From contig JAUMSH010000019.1 in assembly GCA_031292915.1 (NCBI GenBank), positions 1 through 22,054 on the forward strand: a DNA stretch of 22,054 nucleotides. Reading direction: 5' to 3'. The stretch's first letter is position 1. Every line of letters begins with the position of its first letter. The notes below the pieces were generated by a model. It ran no database searches and was not told the DNA's origin. It saw only the letters and a list, made by a program, of their open reading frames with translations. This document shows positions 8,015 to 16,026 of this stretch, piece after piece. Made by a program: the position numbers and the translations under genes. This stretch comes from Collinsella sp. GTDB taxonomy: Bacteria; Actinomycetota; Coriobacteriia; Coriobacteriales; Coriobacteriaceae.

Positions 8015-8728
8015 GTGTCGAACTCTGCCGTGAAACCGCTTATCTTGGTCGTTGAGGACGACCCCGCCGTCCGCAACCTTATCGTCGCCGCGCTCGAGGC
8101 GCACGGCTTGCGCCATATGGCTGTAGAGACCGCCCATGCCGCTATTGCCGCTGCCTCGTCGCAGGCGCCGAGCATCGTGCTGCTCGATCTGGGCCTGCCC
8201 GATATGGACGGCGTCAAGGTGGTCGAGTCGGTGCGCACGTGGTCGGGCATGCCGATTATCGTGGTATCGGCGCGTAGCGAGGATGCGGACAAAATCCGCG
8301 CGCTTGACGCCGGTGCCGACGACTACCTGACCAAGCCGTTTTCGGTCGAGGAGCTGCTCGCGCGCATTCGTACCACGCTCAGACGTCTCTCATATGCACA
8401 GGTTGGCATGGGTGCGTCCGAGGGCTCGTTCGATACCGGTGAGCTGCATATCGACTTTGACGCCGGCATCGCCACGATGGATGGCGAGGAACTGCACCTG
8501 ACGCCGATCGAGTACAAACTGCTGTGCCTGCTGGCCCATAATGCCGACAAGGTGCTGACGCACCAGTTTATTCTGCACGAGATTTGGGGTACGGCAACCA
8601 AGAGCGATCTGGCGAGCCTGCGTGTCTTTATGGGTACGCTGCGCAAAAAGATTGAGTCCGACCCCGCGCACCCGCGCTATATCCAAACGCACGTGGGTAT
8701 CGGTTACCGATTGGTCACTCAAGGGTAG
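8015..8728 (+). CDS. KdpE-like response regulator (OmpR family)
   Basis: This 237-residue cytoplasmic transcription factor is the probable partner of the kinase 4 bp upstream. The receiver domain shows the acidic pair Asp15-Asp16, phospho-acceptor Asp58 in LLDLGLPDMDG, Ser85 and Lys107 in YLTKPF. The C-terminal winged-helix domain runs from about 135 to the end, with LTPIEYKLLCLL and a closing VGIGYRL as in OmpR/PhoB proteins. I chose GTG 8015 because AAGGAG, which overlaps the kinase stop, lies 8 bp upstream; the frame is open further 5' but that part lies inside the kinase gene. Its usual target kdpFABC is not in this window; kup or an unlinked operon may be the target. Confidence 0.92.
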   Translation: MSNSAVKPLILVVEDDPAVRNLIVAALEAHGLRHMAVETAHAAIAAASSQAPSIVLLDLGLPDMDGVKVVESVRTWSGMPIIVVSARSEDADKIRALDAGADDYLTKPFSVEELLARIRTTLRRLSYAQVGMGASEGSFDTGELHIDFDAGIATMDGEELHLTPIEYKLLCLLAHNADKVLTHQFILHEIWGTATKSDLASLRVFMGTLRKKIESDPAHPRYIQTHVGIGYRLVTQG

Positions 8729-8752
8729 GACGGCGTCCGCCATCCCACTATG

Positions 8753-8818
8753 AGTTGCGGTGAAATAGTTCCTGTTTGGGCCTTTACCAGGCTTTTTAGG
8801 AACTATTCCACCGCAACT
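8753..8818. terminator. Bidirectional terminator hairpin, 21-bp stem
   Basis: Positions 8753-8773 and 8798-8818 are reverse complements over 21 positions with one mismatch. A smaller GCCT/AGGC stem lies inside the loop, giving a nested hairpin. It fills the 94-bp gap between the convergent regulator and rlmKL genes. The plus strand continues TTTGTC and the loop includes TTTTT, so a classic T-tract is weak on either strand. Confidence 0.75.
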
Positions 8819-8822
8819 TTGT

Positions 8823-11390
8823 CTATTTGCCCTTGGGCTTGCTGGCGTAGAACTTCTTCTTTTTGGGCTTGCCGGTGGGGGAGGGTTTGCCGGCAAAGTT
8901 GGACTTGCCGTTGCCGGCCTGCGCGTGCGCGGGTACAGCCGCACGGGGCTTGCGGGCCTCGGGGTTACGCAGTTCCTCGACGCGCTCGGCAATTTCCTCG
9001 GCGCTAAAGTCGACCTCGGCCATGGCGTCCTCGATGGGCAGGCGGCGCACGATGTAGCAGTGGTGCACCTTCTGGTTGCGCGCGAAGTCCTCGGGGATGG
9101 TCTGTGCCGTAATGTCCTCCAGCACGACGCCCGCGCGCGCGAGCTTGCGCGTTTCGGGGCGGAAACCGCGCAGGTTGCAGCTAAAGATGGCATGGCCGCC
9201 CTGCGCGAGCAGGCGCGATACGCCAGCCAAAAGCTCAACATGGTCGCGCTGGACATCCCAGGTGCGGCGGCCCATCTTGGATGAGTTCGAGAACGTGGGC
9301 GGGTCGACAAAGATCAGGTCCCAGCGGTTGCGCGTCTGGCGCTGGTCGCGAATCCAGGCGAGCACGTCGTCGCGCACAAAATGATGCTGAGGCCCCACAA
9401 AGCCGTTCTGGCGCATATTGCGCTCGGCCCAGTCCAGGTAGGTATTGGAAAGGTCGACCGTCACGGTCTCCTCGACGCCGCCATCGGCCGCATAGCAGGT
9501 GGCGGTGCCGGTATAGGCGAACAGGTTGAGGAAACGACGCGCCTGTTTGGCGTGCTCACGCACCAGGTTGCGGGTGACGCGGTGATCCAGGAAGATGCCC
9601 ACATCCAGGTAGTCGTCAAAGTTGACGGCAAAGGTAAGGCCGCCCTCTTCGATGAGTGGCAGACGACGGCGTGCGATATTGGCGCGCTCGCCCGAGCTGC
9701 CCTTGCCGGCGCCCTGCTTGCCGTACTGCGAGCCGCCGCGCGAACGCATGCGGGCCTTGGCGTGTACATGCTCGGCGGGAACATCTAGGATGCGCGGCGC
9801 GATGGCCAGAATGTCGAGCATGCGGGCCTGGGCTAGCGCGGGGTCGATGGTCTTGGGTGCGGCGTATTCGGCGATGACGAGCCAGCGGCCCGGCGTCTGC
9901 GGGCAGCCCTCGTACAGATCGATGGCGGCGGAGTAGTCGGGTAGGTCGGCATCGTAGACGCGGTAGCAGCTCACGCCCTCGCGCTTGGCCCACTTGCGAC
10001 GCAGACGGGCATTCTTGCGCAGGCGGTTGGCGAACTGCTCGGACTCCGGAATGAGCACGGGCAGCGGCTTACCGTCGCCCAGGTCGAGCATGGCGGCCGG
10101 TTCGGGCATGGCGGGGGCGGCGCCTTCGTCGTTGGCTTCGTCGGCATCCGCAACCTCGGCCTCGGCATCCGCGCTGGTCGCAGCCTCAAACGCTGCGGCG
10201 GCGTGGTCGAGCGAAGGCCAGACTTCGACGGTCGCCTCCTCGTTGTTAGGCATGACGGCGATCGAGCGCTCGGGCTCGGCGTGGAGCGCGCGGGCCAACA
10301 ATCCGTCGCGGGTGAGCGCGGCGACCGGTGCCGCGGCAAGCTCGGGTGCGCGGCGCAGCTCGCCGATGAGCGTCATGGTGTCATGCATGAGCGAAAGCGG
10401 CGTCTCGGTCGTATCCGCGACCACAGCGGCACCGGCGACGGCGCCCACGTGGTCCAGTACGGTGGCGGACTTGGCGGCGCAAAAATCGACAAAGCGCTTG
10501 TAGCCGGCACACTTGACCATGCGCTCGGCAGTCTTGCGAGCGGCGGGGTCAATGTCTACAGCCACGATGCGTGCCTGGCGCTCGCGTGCTGCCGCCTCGC
10601 GCTCGCGTGCCTCGGCGAGCAGCTGCTCCCATAGGGCGGCGTCGTGCAGCTGCCAGCCCTCAAAGCCCCAGCGCTCGCGGGTGGCCCCCGGGGCGCGGTC
10701 GGTCAGAATATTCACGGCCTCCAGCAGCAGGCCGCCGCCGGCGCACGAGGCGTCGACCAGCGTGGGCAGGGCTTCGTTCTCGTAATCGTCGGCCGTCAGC
10801 TCGCGCTCGCACAGCGCGGTCCAGCCGACCTGCGCCAGCACCAGAGCGGCGTAGTCGGGGCGCAGCACGTGCGTGCCCTCGCCGCCGCGGGTCGCTGCGG
10901 GCGGCAGGCGTTTGAACAGCGGGTCGCCCGAAAGGTCCAGGCTGATGCTCGCGCGACGCTGGCGCAGCGAAAGCAGCAGGTGAACGTCGGGATCGGCGGC
11001 ATCCACATCGGCGCGACGGCCCGTGGTCTCGGCCAGGCGGTCGCACAGCGCGTCTTTGGCGCGCAGGGCAGAGAAGCGCGTGTTGCGCAGCTGCTCGGTC
11101 ACGCCGCGGGCGGTGATGGCGATGGTGGCTCCGGGGCGAACAATGCTCTCCCAGGCGATGTCGTAAACGCTGTCATACAGCTCGTCGGCATCCTGCGCCT
11201 CAAAGCGCCCAAGCACCACAAACACGCGGCTGGCCAGGCGCGACCACAGACAGGCGCGGTAGCCTTCTTCGAGCTCGCCCTCAAACGTAGCGCGGCCCTT
11301 CAGGCGGCGGACATGCGAAAGCCCGAGGCGTTTAAGCTCATCGGCGAGTGCGGACTCAAAGCCCTCGGGGCAGCTTGCGTAAAATTCCAT
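8823..11390 (-). CDS. rlmKL: RlmKL-type 23S rRNA methyltransferase, RlmL half degenerate
   Basis: This two-domain cytoplasmic enzyme has 855 residues. In the family the N-terminal half (RlmL) makes m2G2445 and the C-terminal half (RlmK) makes m7G2069 in 23S rRNA. A THUMP-type region covers about 1-160. The first SAM motif, usually like DPMCGSGTLLIEA, reads DASCAGGGLLLEA at 213-225, and the NPPYG motif is missing where expected (VVADTTETPLS near 323). The RlmK half looks intact, with FLNLFAYTGTATCYAA at 620-635 and VDPPTFSNS at 695-703. An acidic Ala-rich linker (about 402-430) joins the halves and a Lys-rich tail of about 60 residues ends the protein. ATG 11390 follows AGAAAGG. Likely only the m7G activity remains. 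Confidence 0.9.
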   Translation of the reverse strand: MEFYASCPEGFESALADELKRLGLSHVRRLKGRATFEGELEEGYRACLWSRLASRVFVVLGRFEAQDADELYDSVYDIAWESIVRPGATIAITARGVTEQLRNTRFSALRAKDALCDRLAETTGRRADVDAADPDVHLLLSLRQRRASISLDLSGDPLFKRLPPAATRGGEGTHVLRPDYAALVLAQVGWTALCERELTADDYENEALPTLVDASCAGGGLLLEAVNILTDRAPGATRERWGFEGWQLHDAALWEQLLAEAREREAAARERQARIVAVDIDPAARKTAERMVKCAGYKRFVDFCAAKSATVLDHVGAVAGAAVVADTTETPLSLMHDTMTLIGELRRAPELAAAPVAALTRDGLLARALHAEPERSIAVMPNNEEATVEVWPSLDHAAAAFEAATSADAEAEVADADEANDEGAAPAMPEPAAMLDLGDGKPLPVLIPESEQFANRLRKNARLRRKWAKREGVSCYRVYDADLPDYSAAIDLYEGCPQTPGRWLVIAEYAAPKTIDPALAQARMLDILAIAPRILDVPAEHVHAKARMRSRGGSQYGKQGAGKGSSGERANIARRRLPLIEEGGLTFAVNFDDYLDVGIFLDHRVTRNLVREHAKQARRFLNLFAYTGTATCYAADGGVEETVTVDLSNTYLDWAERNMRQNGFVGPQHHFVRDDVLAWIRDQRQTRNRWDLIFVDPPTFSNSSKMGRRTWDVQRDHVELLAGVSRLLAQGGHAIFSCNLRGFRPETRKLARAGVVLEDITAQTIPEDFARNQKVHHCYIVRRLPIEDAMAEVDFSAEEIAERVEELRNPEARKPRAAVPAHAQAGNGKSNFAGKPSPTGKPKKKKFYASKPKGK

Positions 11391-11417
11391 GGGTGACCTT
11401 TCTGGTTGCGTCGCTCC

Positions 11418-11423
11418 ATTATA
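11418..11423 (-). promoter_or_regulatory. Candidate -10 for rlmKL
   Basis: The minus strand reads TATAAT here, 27 bp upstream of the rlmKL ATG, leaving a leader of about 20 nt that carries AGAAAGG. No clear -35 is seen 16-18 bp upstream. The 75-bp spacer is shared with the divergent HAD gene, for which the overlapping TATATG is a weaker -10. Confidence 0.4.
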
Positions 11424-11465
11424 TGATGGATGCTTCGTTTGCCCTTATCCTCGAAAGGAACCCAT

Positions 11466-12293
11466 ATGATTGATGCGTGCCCCGATTCCGCCGTGCTCTT
11501 TTTTGACGTGGACGGCACGCTGACGTCGTTCGATCCCGACGATATGACCGACAAGGACTTCAATGCAATCCATCCGTCGAAGGCTGTTGTCGATGCATTT
11601 GGCCGCCTGCGCAATGCGGGTCACCAGGCATTTATCTGCACGGGTCGTCCCTTGTGGCTGATTTCCGATGGCCTGCGCGCGCTGAACCCGGCGGGCATCG
11701 TTGCCATGGCGGGTGCCACGCTCGAGGTCGAGGGACGCGTGGTACATGAGGACTGCTTTGACGAGGATGTTATCGCGGAGCTCGCGCGCCGAGGTGTGGC
11801 GGCGGGCGTGGAAGCTCTGTTCGAGACGAATGCCGTGACCTTTGCGCTGGAGCCTGTGGGTGTCGAGAAGCCATTTTTAACCGGCGCCGTCGTGGTGCAT
11901 GACGTTGATCAGATGTGCGTCGATGGCCATTTGCGCGTCGGCAAAGTGTGCATCACCGTGGGCGACCTGGCTCGCGTAGCCAACGATGACGGCTTTATCG
12001 ATCGCGAGTTTGAGCTGTGCAACACCGGTGGTCAGAATCGCGAGCTGAGCCCCAGGGGCATTGACAAGGGCGTGGGCGTGGCACGAGCGCTGGCGTATCT
12101 GGGCCGCGAGGGAAATGCGCGCACCTTTGGCTTTGGCGATTCGGGCAACGATCTGGGTATGCTTGCCGCCGTCGAAACGGCTGTCGCCATGGGCAACGCC
12201 ATGCCCGAGGTCAAGGCGCTCGCCGACTACGTGACCGACGATGTCGCACACGACGGTACCGTCACAGCGATGCAGCATTTCGGCCTCATCTAA
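11466..12293 (+). CDS. HAD-superfamily phosphatase, Cof-like
   Basis: This probable cytoplasmic phosphatase has 275 residues. Motif I is FFDVDGTL with nucleophile Asp14 and acid/base Asp16. CTGRPL near 58 is motif II, and GFGDSGNDLGML near 220 is motif IV, with a conserved Lys (DKGVGVA, near 200) just before it. A cap domain lies between the motifs, as in the Cof/class IIB group, which act on sugar phosphates and similar compounds; the actual substrate is not predictable. ATG 11466 has GAAAGGA 7 bp upstream. The transaldolase-family gene lies 193 bp downstream; that gap is fairly AT-rich, with only a small 6-bp hairpin (12366-12381) and no clear promoter or terminator. Confidence 0.88.
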   Translation: MIDACPDSAVLFFDVDGTLTSFDPDDMTDKDFNAIHPSKAVVDAFGRLRNAGHQAFICTGRPLWLISDGLRALNPAGIVAMAGATLEVEGRVVHEDCFDEDVIAELARRGVAAGVEALFETNAVTFALEPVGVEKPFLTGAVVVHDVDQMCVDGHLRVGKVCITVGDLARVANDDGFIDREFELCNTGGQNRELSPRGIDKGVGVARALAYLGREGNARTFGFGDSGNDLGMLAAVETAVAMGNAMPEVKALADYVTDDVAHDGTVTAMQHFGLI

Positions 12294-12486
12294 TGACTCC
12301 CGCGTTCTGACGTTTGCTCAAACTGCGACTCTTTGCTTTCGCACGCTCAATCGATTTATCAATCCAAACACTGAGGTGTTTATACCGTTCGCCGAGAAGA
12401 TAAAAAACCGCAGTTCACGCCTTGATAAACGTAGGTAAAGTGTTTAGCAGCTCAATGCCCGCGTGCAAACGAAAGGAATCAGGCAG

Positions 12487-13191
12487 ATGGCAATCAAGGT
12501 GTTCGCTGACGGTGCAAACCTCGAGGGCATGCTCGACATGTACGAGAACGGCAACGTTCAGGGCTTCACGACCAACCCGTCCCTTATGAAGAAGGGCGGC
12601 GTGACGGATTACCGTGCGTTTGCCAAGGAGGTTCTGGCCCACATCACCGATGTGTCCGTGTCGTTTGAGGTTTTTGCCGACGACGTCGAGACCATGGAGG
12701 TCGAGGCCCGCGAGATCGCTACCTGGGCCGAGAACGTCTACGTCAAGATTCCGTGTGTGACTACCAAGGGCGAGTCCACCGCCGAGCTGGTGCGCAAGCT
12801 TTCGGCCGACGGCATCAAGGTCAACGTCACCACCATCTTTACGCCCGAGCAGGTCGATGAGATGGTCGAGGCCGTTGACGCCGAGACGCCGTCCATCATC
12901 TCGCTCTTTGCCGGCCGTATCGCCGATACCGGCGTCGATCCCATTCCGTTTATGACGGAGTCGGTCAAGAAGGCCGCCGCCAAGCCCAACTGCGAGGTCC
13001 TGTGGGCGTCCACGCGCGAGCTCATCAACATTTACCAGGCCGAGGCCTGCGGTTGCCAGATCATCACGGTGCCCAACAGCATCCTGGCCAAGCGCAAGAA
13101 CATCGGTCGCGACCCGTACGAGGTCTCGCTCGACACCGTCCACGGCTTTGCCAAGGATATCGCCTCGCTCGGCTTCCACATCCTGCCGTAA
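12487..13191 (+). CDS. Transaldolase-family enzyme (TalC/FSA-like)
   Basis: This class I aldolase-fold enzyme has 234 residues and is expected to form a Schiff base with a ketose substrate in the non-oxidative pentose phosphate pathway or act as a fructose-6-phosphate aldolase. FTTNPSLMKK (about 27-36) is the family N-terminal motif. Lys87 in VYVKIPC matches the Schiff-base lysine, and FAGRIADTG (about 140-148) and WASTRE (about 176-181) are further conserved blocks. The compact length fits the TalC/FSA-type rather than the 315-residue TalB type. ATG 12487 has GAAAGGA about 9 bp upstream. The protein ends GFHILP; an extra copy of the DNA encoding that ending is found at 13327-13345. Confidence 0.88.
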   Translation: MAIKVFADGANLEGMLDMYENGNVQGFTTNPSLMKKGGVTDYRAFAKEVLAHITDVSVSFEVFADDVETMEVEAREIATWAENVYVKIPCVTTKGESTAELVRKLSADGIKVNVTTIFTPEQVDEMVEAVDAETPSIISLFAGRIADTGVDPIPFMTESVKKAAAKPNCEVLWASTRELINIYQAEACGCQIITVPNSILAKRKNIGRDPYEVSLDTVHGFAKDIASLGFHILP

Positions 13192-13221
13192 CGCGAATAC
13201 TGGCTACGCCGTGAGCTGTTC

Positions 13222-13293
13222 GCCCCGGCCTTTCCTTTCCCTATCGCTCACGCGCTTTGCGAGGGTCGCGCTAGGCAAAGGAAAGGCCGGGGC
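13222..13293. terminator. Nested hairpin after transaldolase gene
   Basis: GCCCCGGCCTTTCCTTT (13222-13238) and its exact complement at 13277-13293 form a 17-bp stem. Inside the loop CCCT/AGGG and CGC/GCG pairs make a second, concentric stem. It begins 31 bp after the transaldolase stop. No T-tract follows on the plus strand, so it may stall or protect the transcript 3' end rather than act as a simple terminator. Confidence 0.65.
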
Positions 13294-13326
13294 TGCCGAC
13301 ACGAACTTGCCAGCAGGTTGCTGATT

Positions 13327-13345
13327 GGCTTCCATATCCTGCCGT
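13327..13345 (+). pseudogene. Remnant copy of transaldolase C-terminal coding end
   Basis: These 19 bp match 13171-13189, the last codons of the transaldolase gene, at 18 positions; the one difference is a silent C-to-T change. In frame they read GFHILP, and the stop codon is replaced by TGG. The preceding codons (ELASRLLI) resemble the gene's ending only loosely. This suggests a second, diverged transaldolase copy that was mostly deleted. The match is short, so chance is unlikely but not excluded. Confidence 0.5.
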
Positions 13346-13352
13346 GGACAAA

Positions 13353-13557
13353 GGTACCCCCGCCTGCGCCGTGCAAAATCGCGAGTATTCAGCAAGGTAA
13401 AGGCTTTTACCAGCTAGCTGAAGCACGGAACAGCCCCCGTTTTGGCTCTGATGATGCTAAAACGGGGGCTGTTTTGACTTTATTGCCTCTGAGGAGCGTT
13501 CGGAGCGGCGGAATTTGCAGAATACTCGCGATTTTGCACGTCGCGAGAGGGGGTACC
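13353..13557. repeat. 205-nt inverted repeat enclosing a terminator-like stem
   Basis: Two pairs of arms share the same centre at 13455: GGTACCCCC (13353-13361) with its complement at 13549-13557, and a perfect 21-bp pair at 13370-13390 and 13520-13540 (CGTGCAAAATCGCGAG...). Near the centre lies the strong GC stem at 13429-13473. A short hairpin GGTAAA/TTTACC lies in the left half. The element fills most of the gap between convergent transaldolase and tex genes. Its origin (mobile, duplicated or regulatory) is not determined. Confidence 0.8.
13429..13473. terminator. Strong terminator between transaldolase and tex
   Basis: AACAGCCCCCGTTTT and AAAACGGGGGCTGTT form a perfect 15-bp stem with a 15-nt loop; the T-tract is part of the stem on either strand. 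It can serve both convergent genes. It sits near the middle of the larger inverted repeat 13353-13557. Confidence 0.8.
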
Positions 13558-13571
13558 CTTGCTTTGGCGGT

Positions 13572-15719
13572 TTACTTCCCCTGCACCATGGTGAGCGAGA
13601 TCTTCTTGCGGTCGCGGTCGACCTTCTCGACCCACACCTTTACCGTGTCGCCGACGCGCACCACGTCGCTCGGGTGCTTGATAAAGCGGTTGGCGAGCTT
13701 GGAGATATGCACGAGGCCGTCCTGGTGCACGCCCACGTCGACGAAGGCGCCAAAGTCGACGACGTTGCGCACCGTGCCCTTGAGCTCCATGCCGGGCTCC
13801 AGGTCGTCGATGGAAAGTGCCGAGCGGCTAAAGACCACCTCGGGCGCGTCGTCGCGCGGGTCGCGGCCGGGCTTTTTGAGCTCGTTGACAATGTCGATGA
13901 GCGTGAGGGTGCCGCAGTCCAGGTCGCTTGCCAGCGCCGAGATACTGCCCAGACGGCGCTCGATGTCGGGCACGCCGCCGCGGCTGAGCTCGCTTGCTTT
14001 AACGCCGGCGCGTTCCAAGACGGACGTGGCCACCTCGTAGCTTTCGGGATGGACGCTCGTTGCGTCGAGCGGGTTCTTGCCACCGCTGATGCGCAGGAAG
14101 CCCGCGGCGTTGAGGTATGCCTTGGGTCCCAGCTTGGGGACCTTCTTAAGCTGGCGGCGATCGGTAAAGGCGCCGTTTTCCTCGCGGTAGGCCACGATAT
14201 TCTTGGCTACGCTCGGCGTGATGCCCGATACGTATCCCAGCAGGCTCGCGCTTGCGGTGTTCACATCGACGCCCACGCGGTTGACGACGTCCTCCACCAC
14301 ATGGCCCAGGGTGCGCGAGAGCTCGGCCTGGTCAAGGTCGTGCTGGTACTGGCCCACGCCGATGGACTGGGGCGGAATCTTAACGAGCTCTGCCAGCGGG
14401 TCCTGCAGGCGGCGGCCCAAGCTCATGGCGCCACGAACGGTGACGTCCAGGTCGGGGTATTCCTGACTGGCGAGCTCGGAGGCGGAGTACACCGACGCGC
14501 CGGCTTCGTTGACGATGGTGTAGCGAAGGCTGGGCGCCTGCTCGGCAATGAACTCCGAGACGACTTCCTCGGTCTCGCGGCTAGCGGTGCCGTTGCCAAT
14601 GACGATGGTGTTGACGCCGTCCTTCTTGACGAGGCGGGCGAGCTCGCGCTTGGTGCCGGCGACGTCGTGGCGCGGCTTGGTGGGGTAGACCACGCCGTGG
14701 TCGAGTAGCTTGCCGGTCTCGTCCATGACGGCGACCTTGCAGCCGGTGCGGTAGCCCGGGTCGAGCGCGAGCACGCGGGCGCCGCGCACGGGGCGTGCCG
14801 AGAGCAGGCCCTCGAGATTCTTGGCAAAGACGTTGATGGCCTCGGTCTGCGCGCGGACGGTGAGCTTGGCGCGGGCCTCGCGCTCCAGCGAGGGGGCCAT
14901 GAGGCGTTTGTAACCGTCAGCGATGGCGGCGTCAAAGACGGGAGCGAAGACGCCTTGGCGACGGGGCCAGCGGCTGCCGAGGCGCGCCGTGGCGGCAGCG
15001 CCGTCGACATTCACGCGCACGCGGAGCTTGCCCTCGCGCTCGCCGCGGTCGATGGCCAGCACACGGTGGTTGGGGATACGGCGCAGCGGCTCGTCAAAGT
15101 TGTAGTAGGGCTCGTAGGGAGTCTTCTCCGCGGGGTCGGTGGCCTCGACGACGATATCGGCGGTGTTTTGCGTAAAGGCGCGCAGGTCGGCGACGTTCTC
15201 AGGGTCTTCGGCCACCGTCTCGGCCACGATGTCGGCCGCACCGGCGAGCGCCTTCTCGGGCGTGTCGAAGCCGGCCTCCCCGTTGACGTATGCGGCGGCG
15301 GCGTCGAGCGCGCTGCCCTTGGCCGAGGCCTGCATGATGATCATGTTGGCAAGCGGCTCCAGGCCTGCCTCGCGGGCCTTCTGCGCGCGGGTCATGCGCT
15401 TTTTGCGGTAGGGCTTGTAGAGGTCCTCGACACGCTGGAGCTGCGTGGCCTCGCGAATCTGCTGCTCGAGCTCGGGCGTGAGTTTGCCCTGGGCGTCGAT
15501 AAGCAGGATGACGTCCTCTTTACGTTGCTCAAGATTGCGCATATAGGACAGACGCTCGTCGAGCGCGCGCAGGGCGACATCGTCCATGCCGCCCGTGGCT
15601 TCCTTGCGGTAGCGCGAGATAAAGGGGATGGTGTTGCCCTCGTCGATGAGCTTGACGGCCGCCTCGACGTTGGCGGACTTAAGGTTGAGCTCGCGGGAGA
15701 GCTGGGCGATAAGATCCAT
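13572..15719 (-). CDS. tex: Tex family RNA-binding transcription accessory protein
   Basis: This cytoplasmic nucleic-acid-binding protein has 715 residues. The N-terminal helical region opens IPFISRYRKEATGGMDD (about 30-46), a Tex hallmark. A YqgF/RNase H-like domain contains VLALDPGYRTGCKVAVMDE (about 320-338). A helix-hairpin-helix region follows (NAAGFLRI and GKNPLDAT, about 545-560). The C-terminus is one S1 domain (GTVRNVVDFGAFVDVGVHQD onward) that ends almost at the last residue, so there is no long tail. ATG 15719 has AAGGAG 5 bp upstream; the frame is open to 15806, but without a better start. Tex proteins act in transcription and RNA quality control; the precise role is poorly defined in most species. 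Confidence 0.95.
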   Translation of the reverse strand: MDLIAQLSRELNLKSANVEAAVKLIDEGNTIPFISRYRKEATGGMDDVALRALDERLSYMRNLEQRKEDVILLIDAQGKLTPELEQQIREATQLQRVEDLYKPYRKKRMTRAQKAREAGLEPLANMIIMQASAKGSALDAAAAYVNGEAGFDTPEKALAGAADIVAETVAEDPENVADLRAFTQNTADIVVEATDPAEKTPYEPYYNFDEPLRRIPNHRVLAIDRGEREGKLRVRVNVDGAAATARLGSRWPRRQGVFAPVFDAAIADGYKRLMAPSLEREARAKLTVRAQTEAINVFAKNLEGLLSARPVRGARVLALDPGYRTGCKVAVMDETGKLLDHGVVYPTKPRHDVAGTKRELARLVKKDGVNTIVIGNGTASRETEEVVSEFIAEQAPSLRYTIVNEAGASVYSASELASQEYPDLDVTVRGAMSLGRRLQDPLAELVKIPPQSIGVGQYQHDLDQAELSRTLGHVVEDVVNRVGVDVNTASASLLGYVSGITPSVAKNIVAYREENGAFTDRRQLKKVPKLGPKAYLNAAGFLRISGGKNPLDATSVHPESYEVATSVLERAGVKASELSRGGVPDIERRLGSISALASDLDCGTLTLIDIVNELKKPGRDPRDDAPEVVFSRSALSIDDLEPGMELKGTVRNVVDFGAFVDVGVHQDGLVHISKLANRFIKHPSDVVRVGDTVKVWVEKVDRDRKKISLTMVQGK

Positions 15720-15799
15720 GGGACTCCTTGCGTTTAAGGTGCGTTTGCAGCACAGGGCTACCAAGGATACCACCCGTCCCAAAAGACTGTTTTGGGGCC

Positions 15800-15963
15800 G
15801 CGCCATGAAAACGGCCTATTTACTACGTTTTACCCGTAGGGGCCGACCATACCTGGGTTTTTCGAAAATCGGCAGGCCGTCTACCTGCGGTTTTTATTTC
15901 GCGAAATTCGGTATGGTTGAGGGTGATTGGTCAAACGTAGTAGATAGGCCCATTTCGTGGCGC
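15800..15963. repeat. 164-nt imperfect palindrome upstream of tex
   Basis: The outer arms 15800-15834 and 15929-15963 pair at 30 of 35 positions, and at 32 of 35 if plus-strand G-U pairs count. Further in, ACCATACC (15846-15853) pairs exactly with 15910-15917, and GCAGG/CCTGC (15872-15876, 15884-15888) closes a 7-nt loop. All three pairs share an axis near 15881, so the stretch can fold as one long hairpin. It contains no convincing gene. It lies between the tex start and the terminator of the Gfo/Idh gene. It could be a MITE-like element or a structured RNA. Confidence 0.85.
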
Positions 15964-16026
15964 ACGAATCAAGCTGAGGCGCAAAATAGCCCCCGTCCCA
16001 GAAAAAACGTCGGCAAGGTAGCAAAA

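Noticed and set aside
6493..8292. Long minus-strand open frame opposite the kinase and regulator genes
   Set aside because: It spans two real genes with intact kinase and receiver motifs; its own product is low-complexity and Arg-rich.
12294..12486. Riboswitch or promoter in the 193-bp leader of the transaldolase gene
   Set aside because: The stretch is AT-rich but shows only a 6-bp hairpin at 12366-12381; candidate -35 and -10 boxes did not fall at an acceptable spacing.
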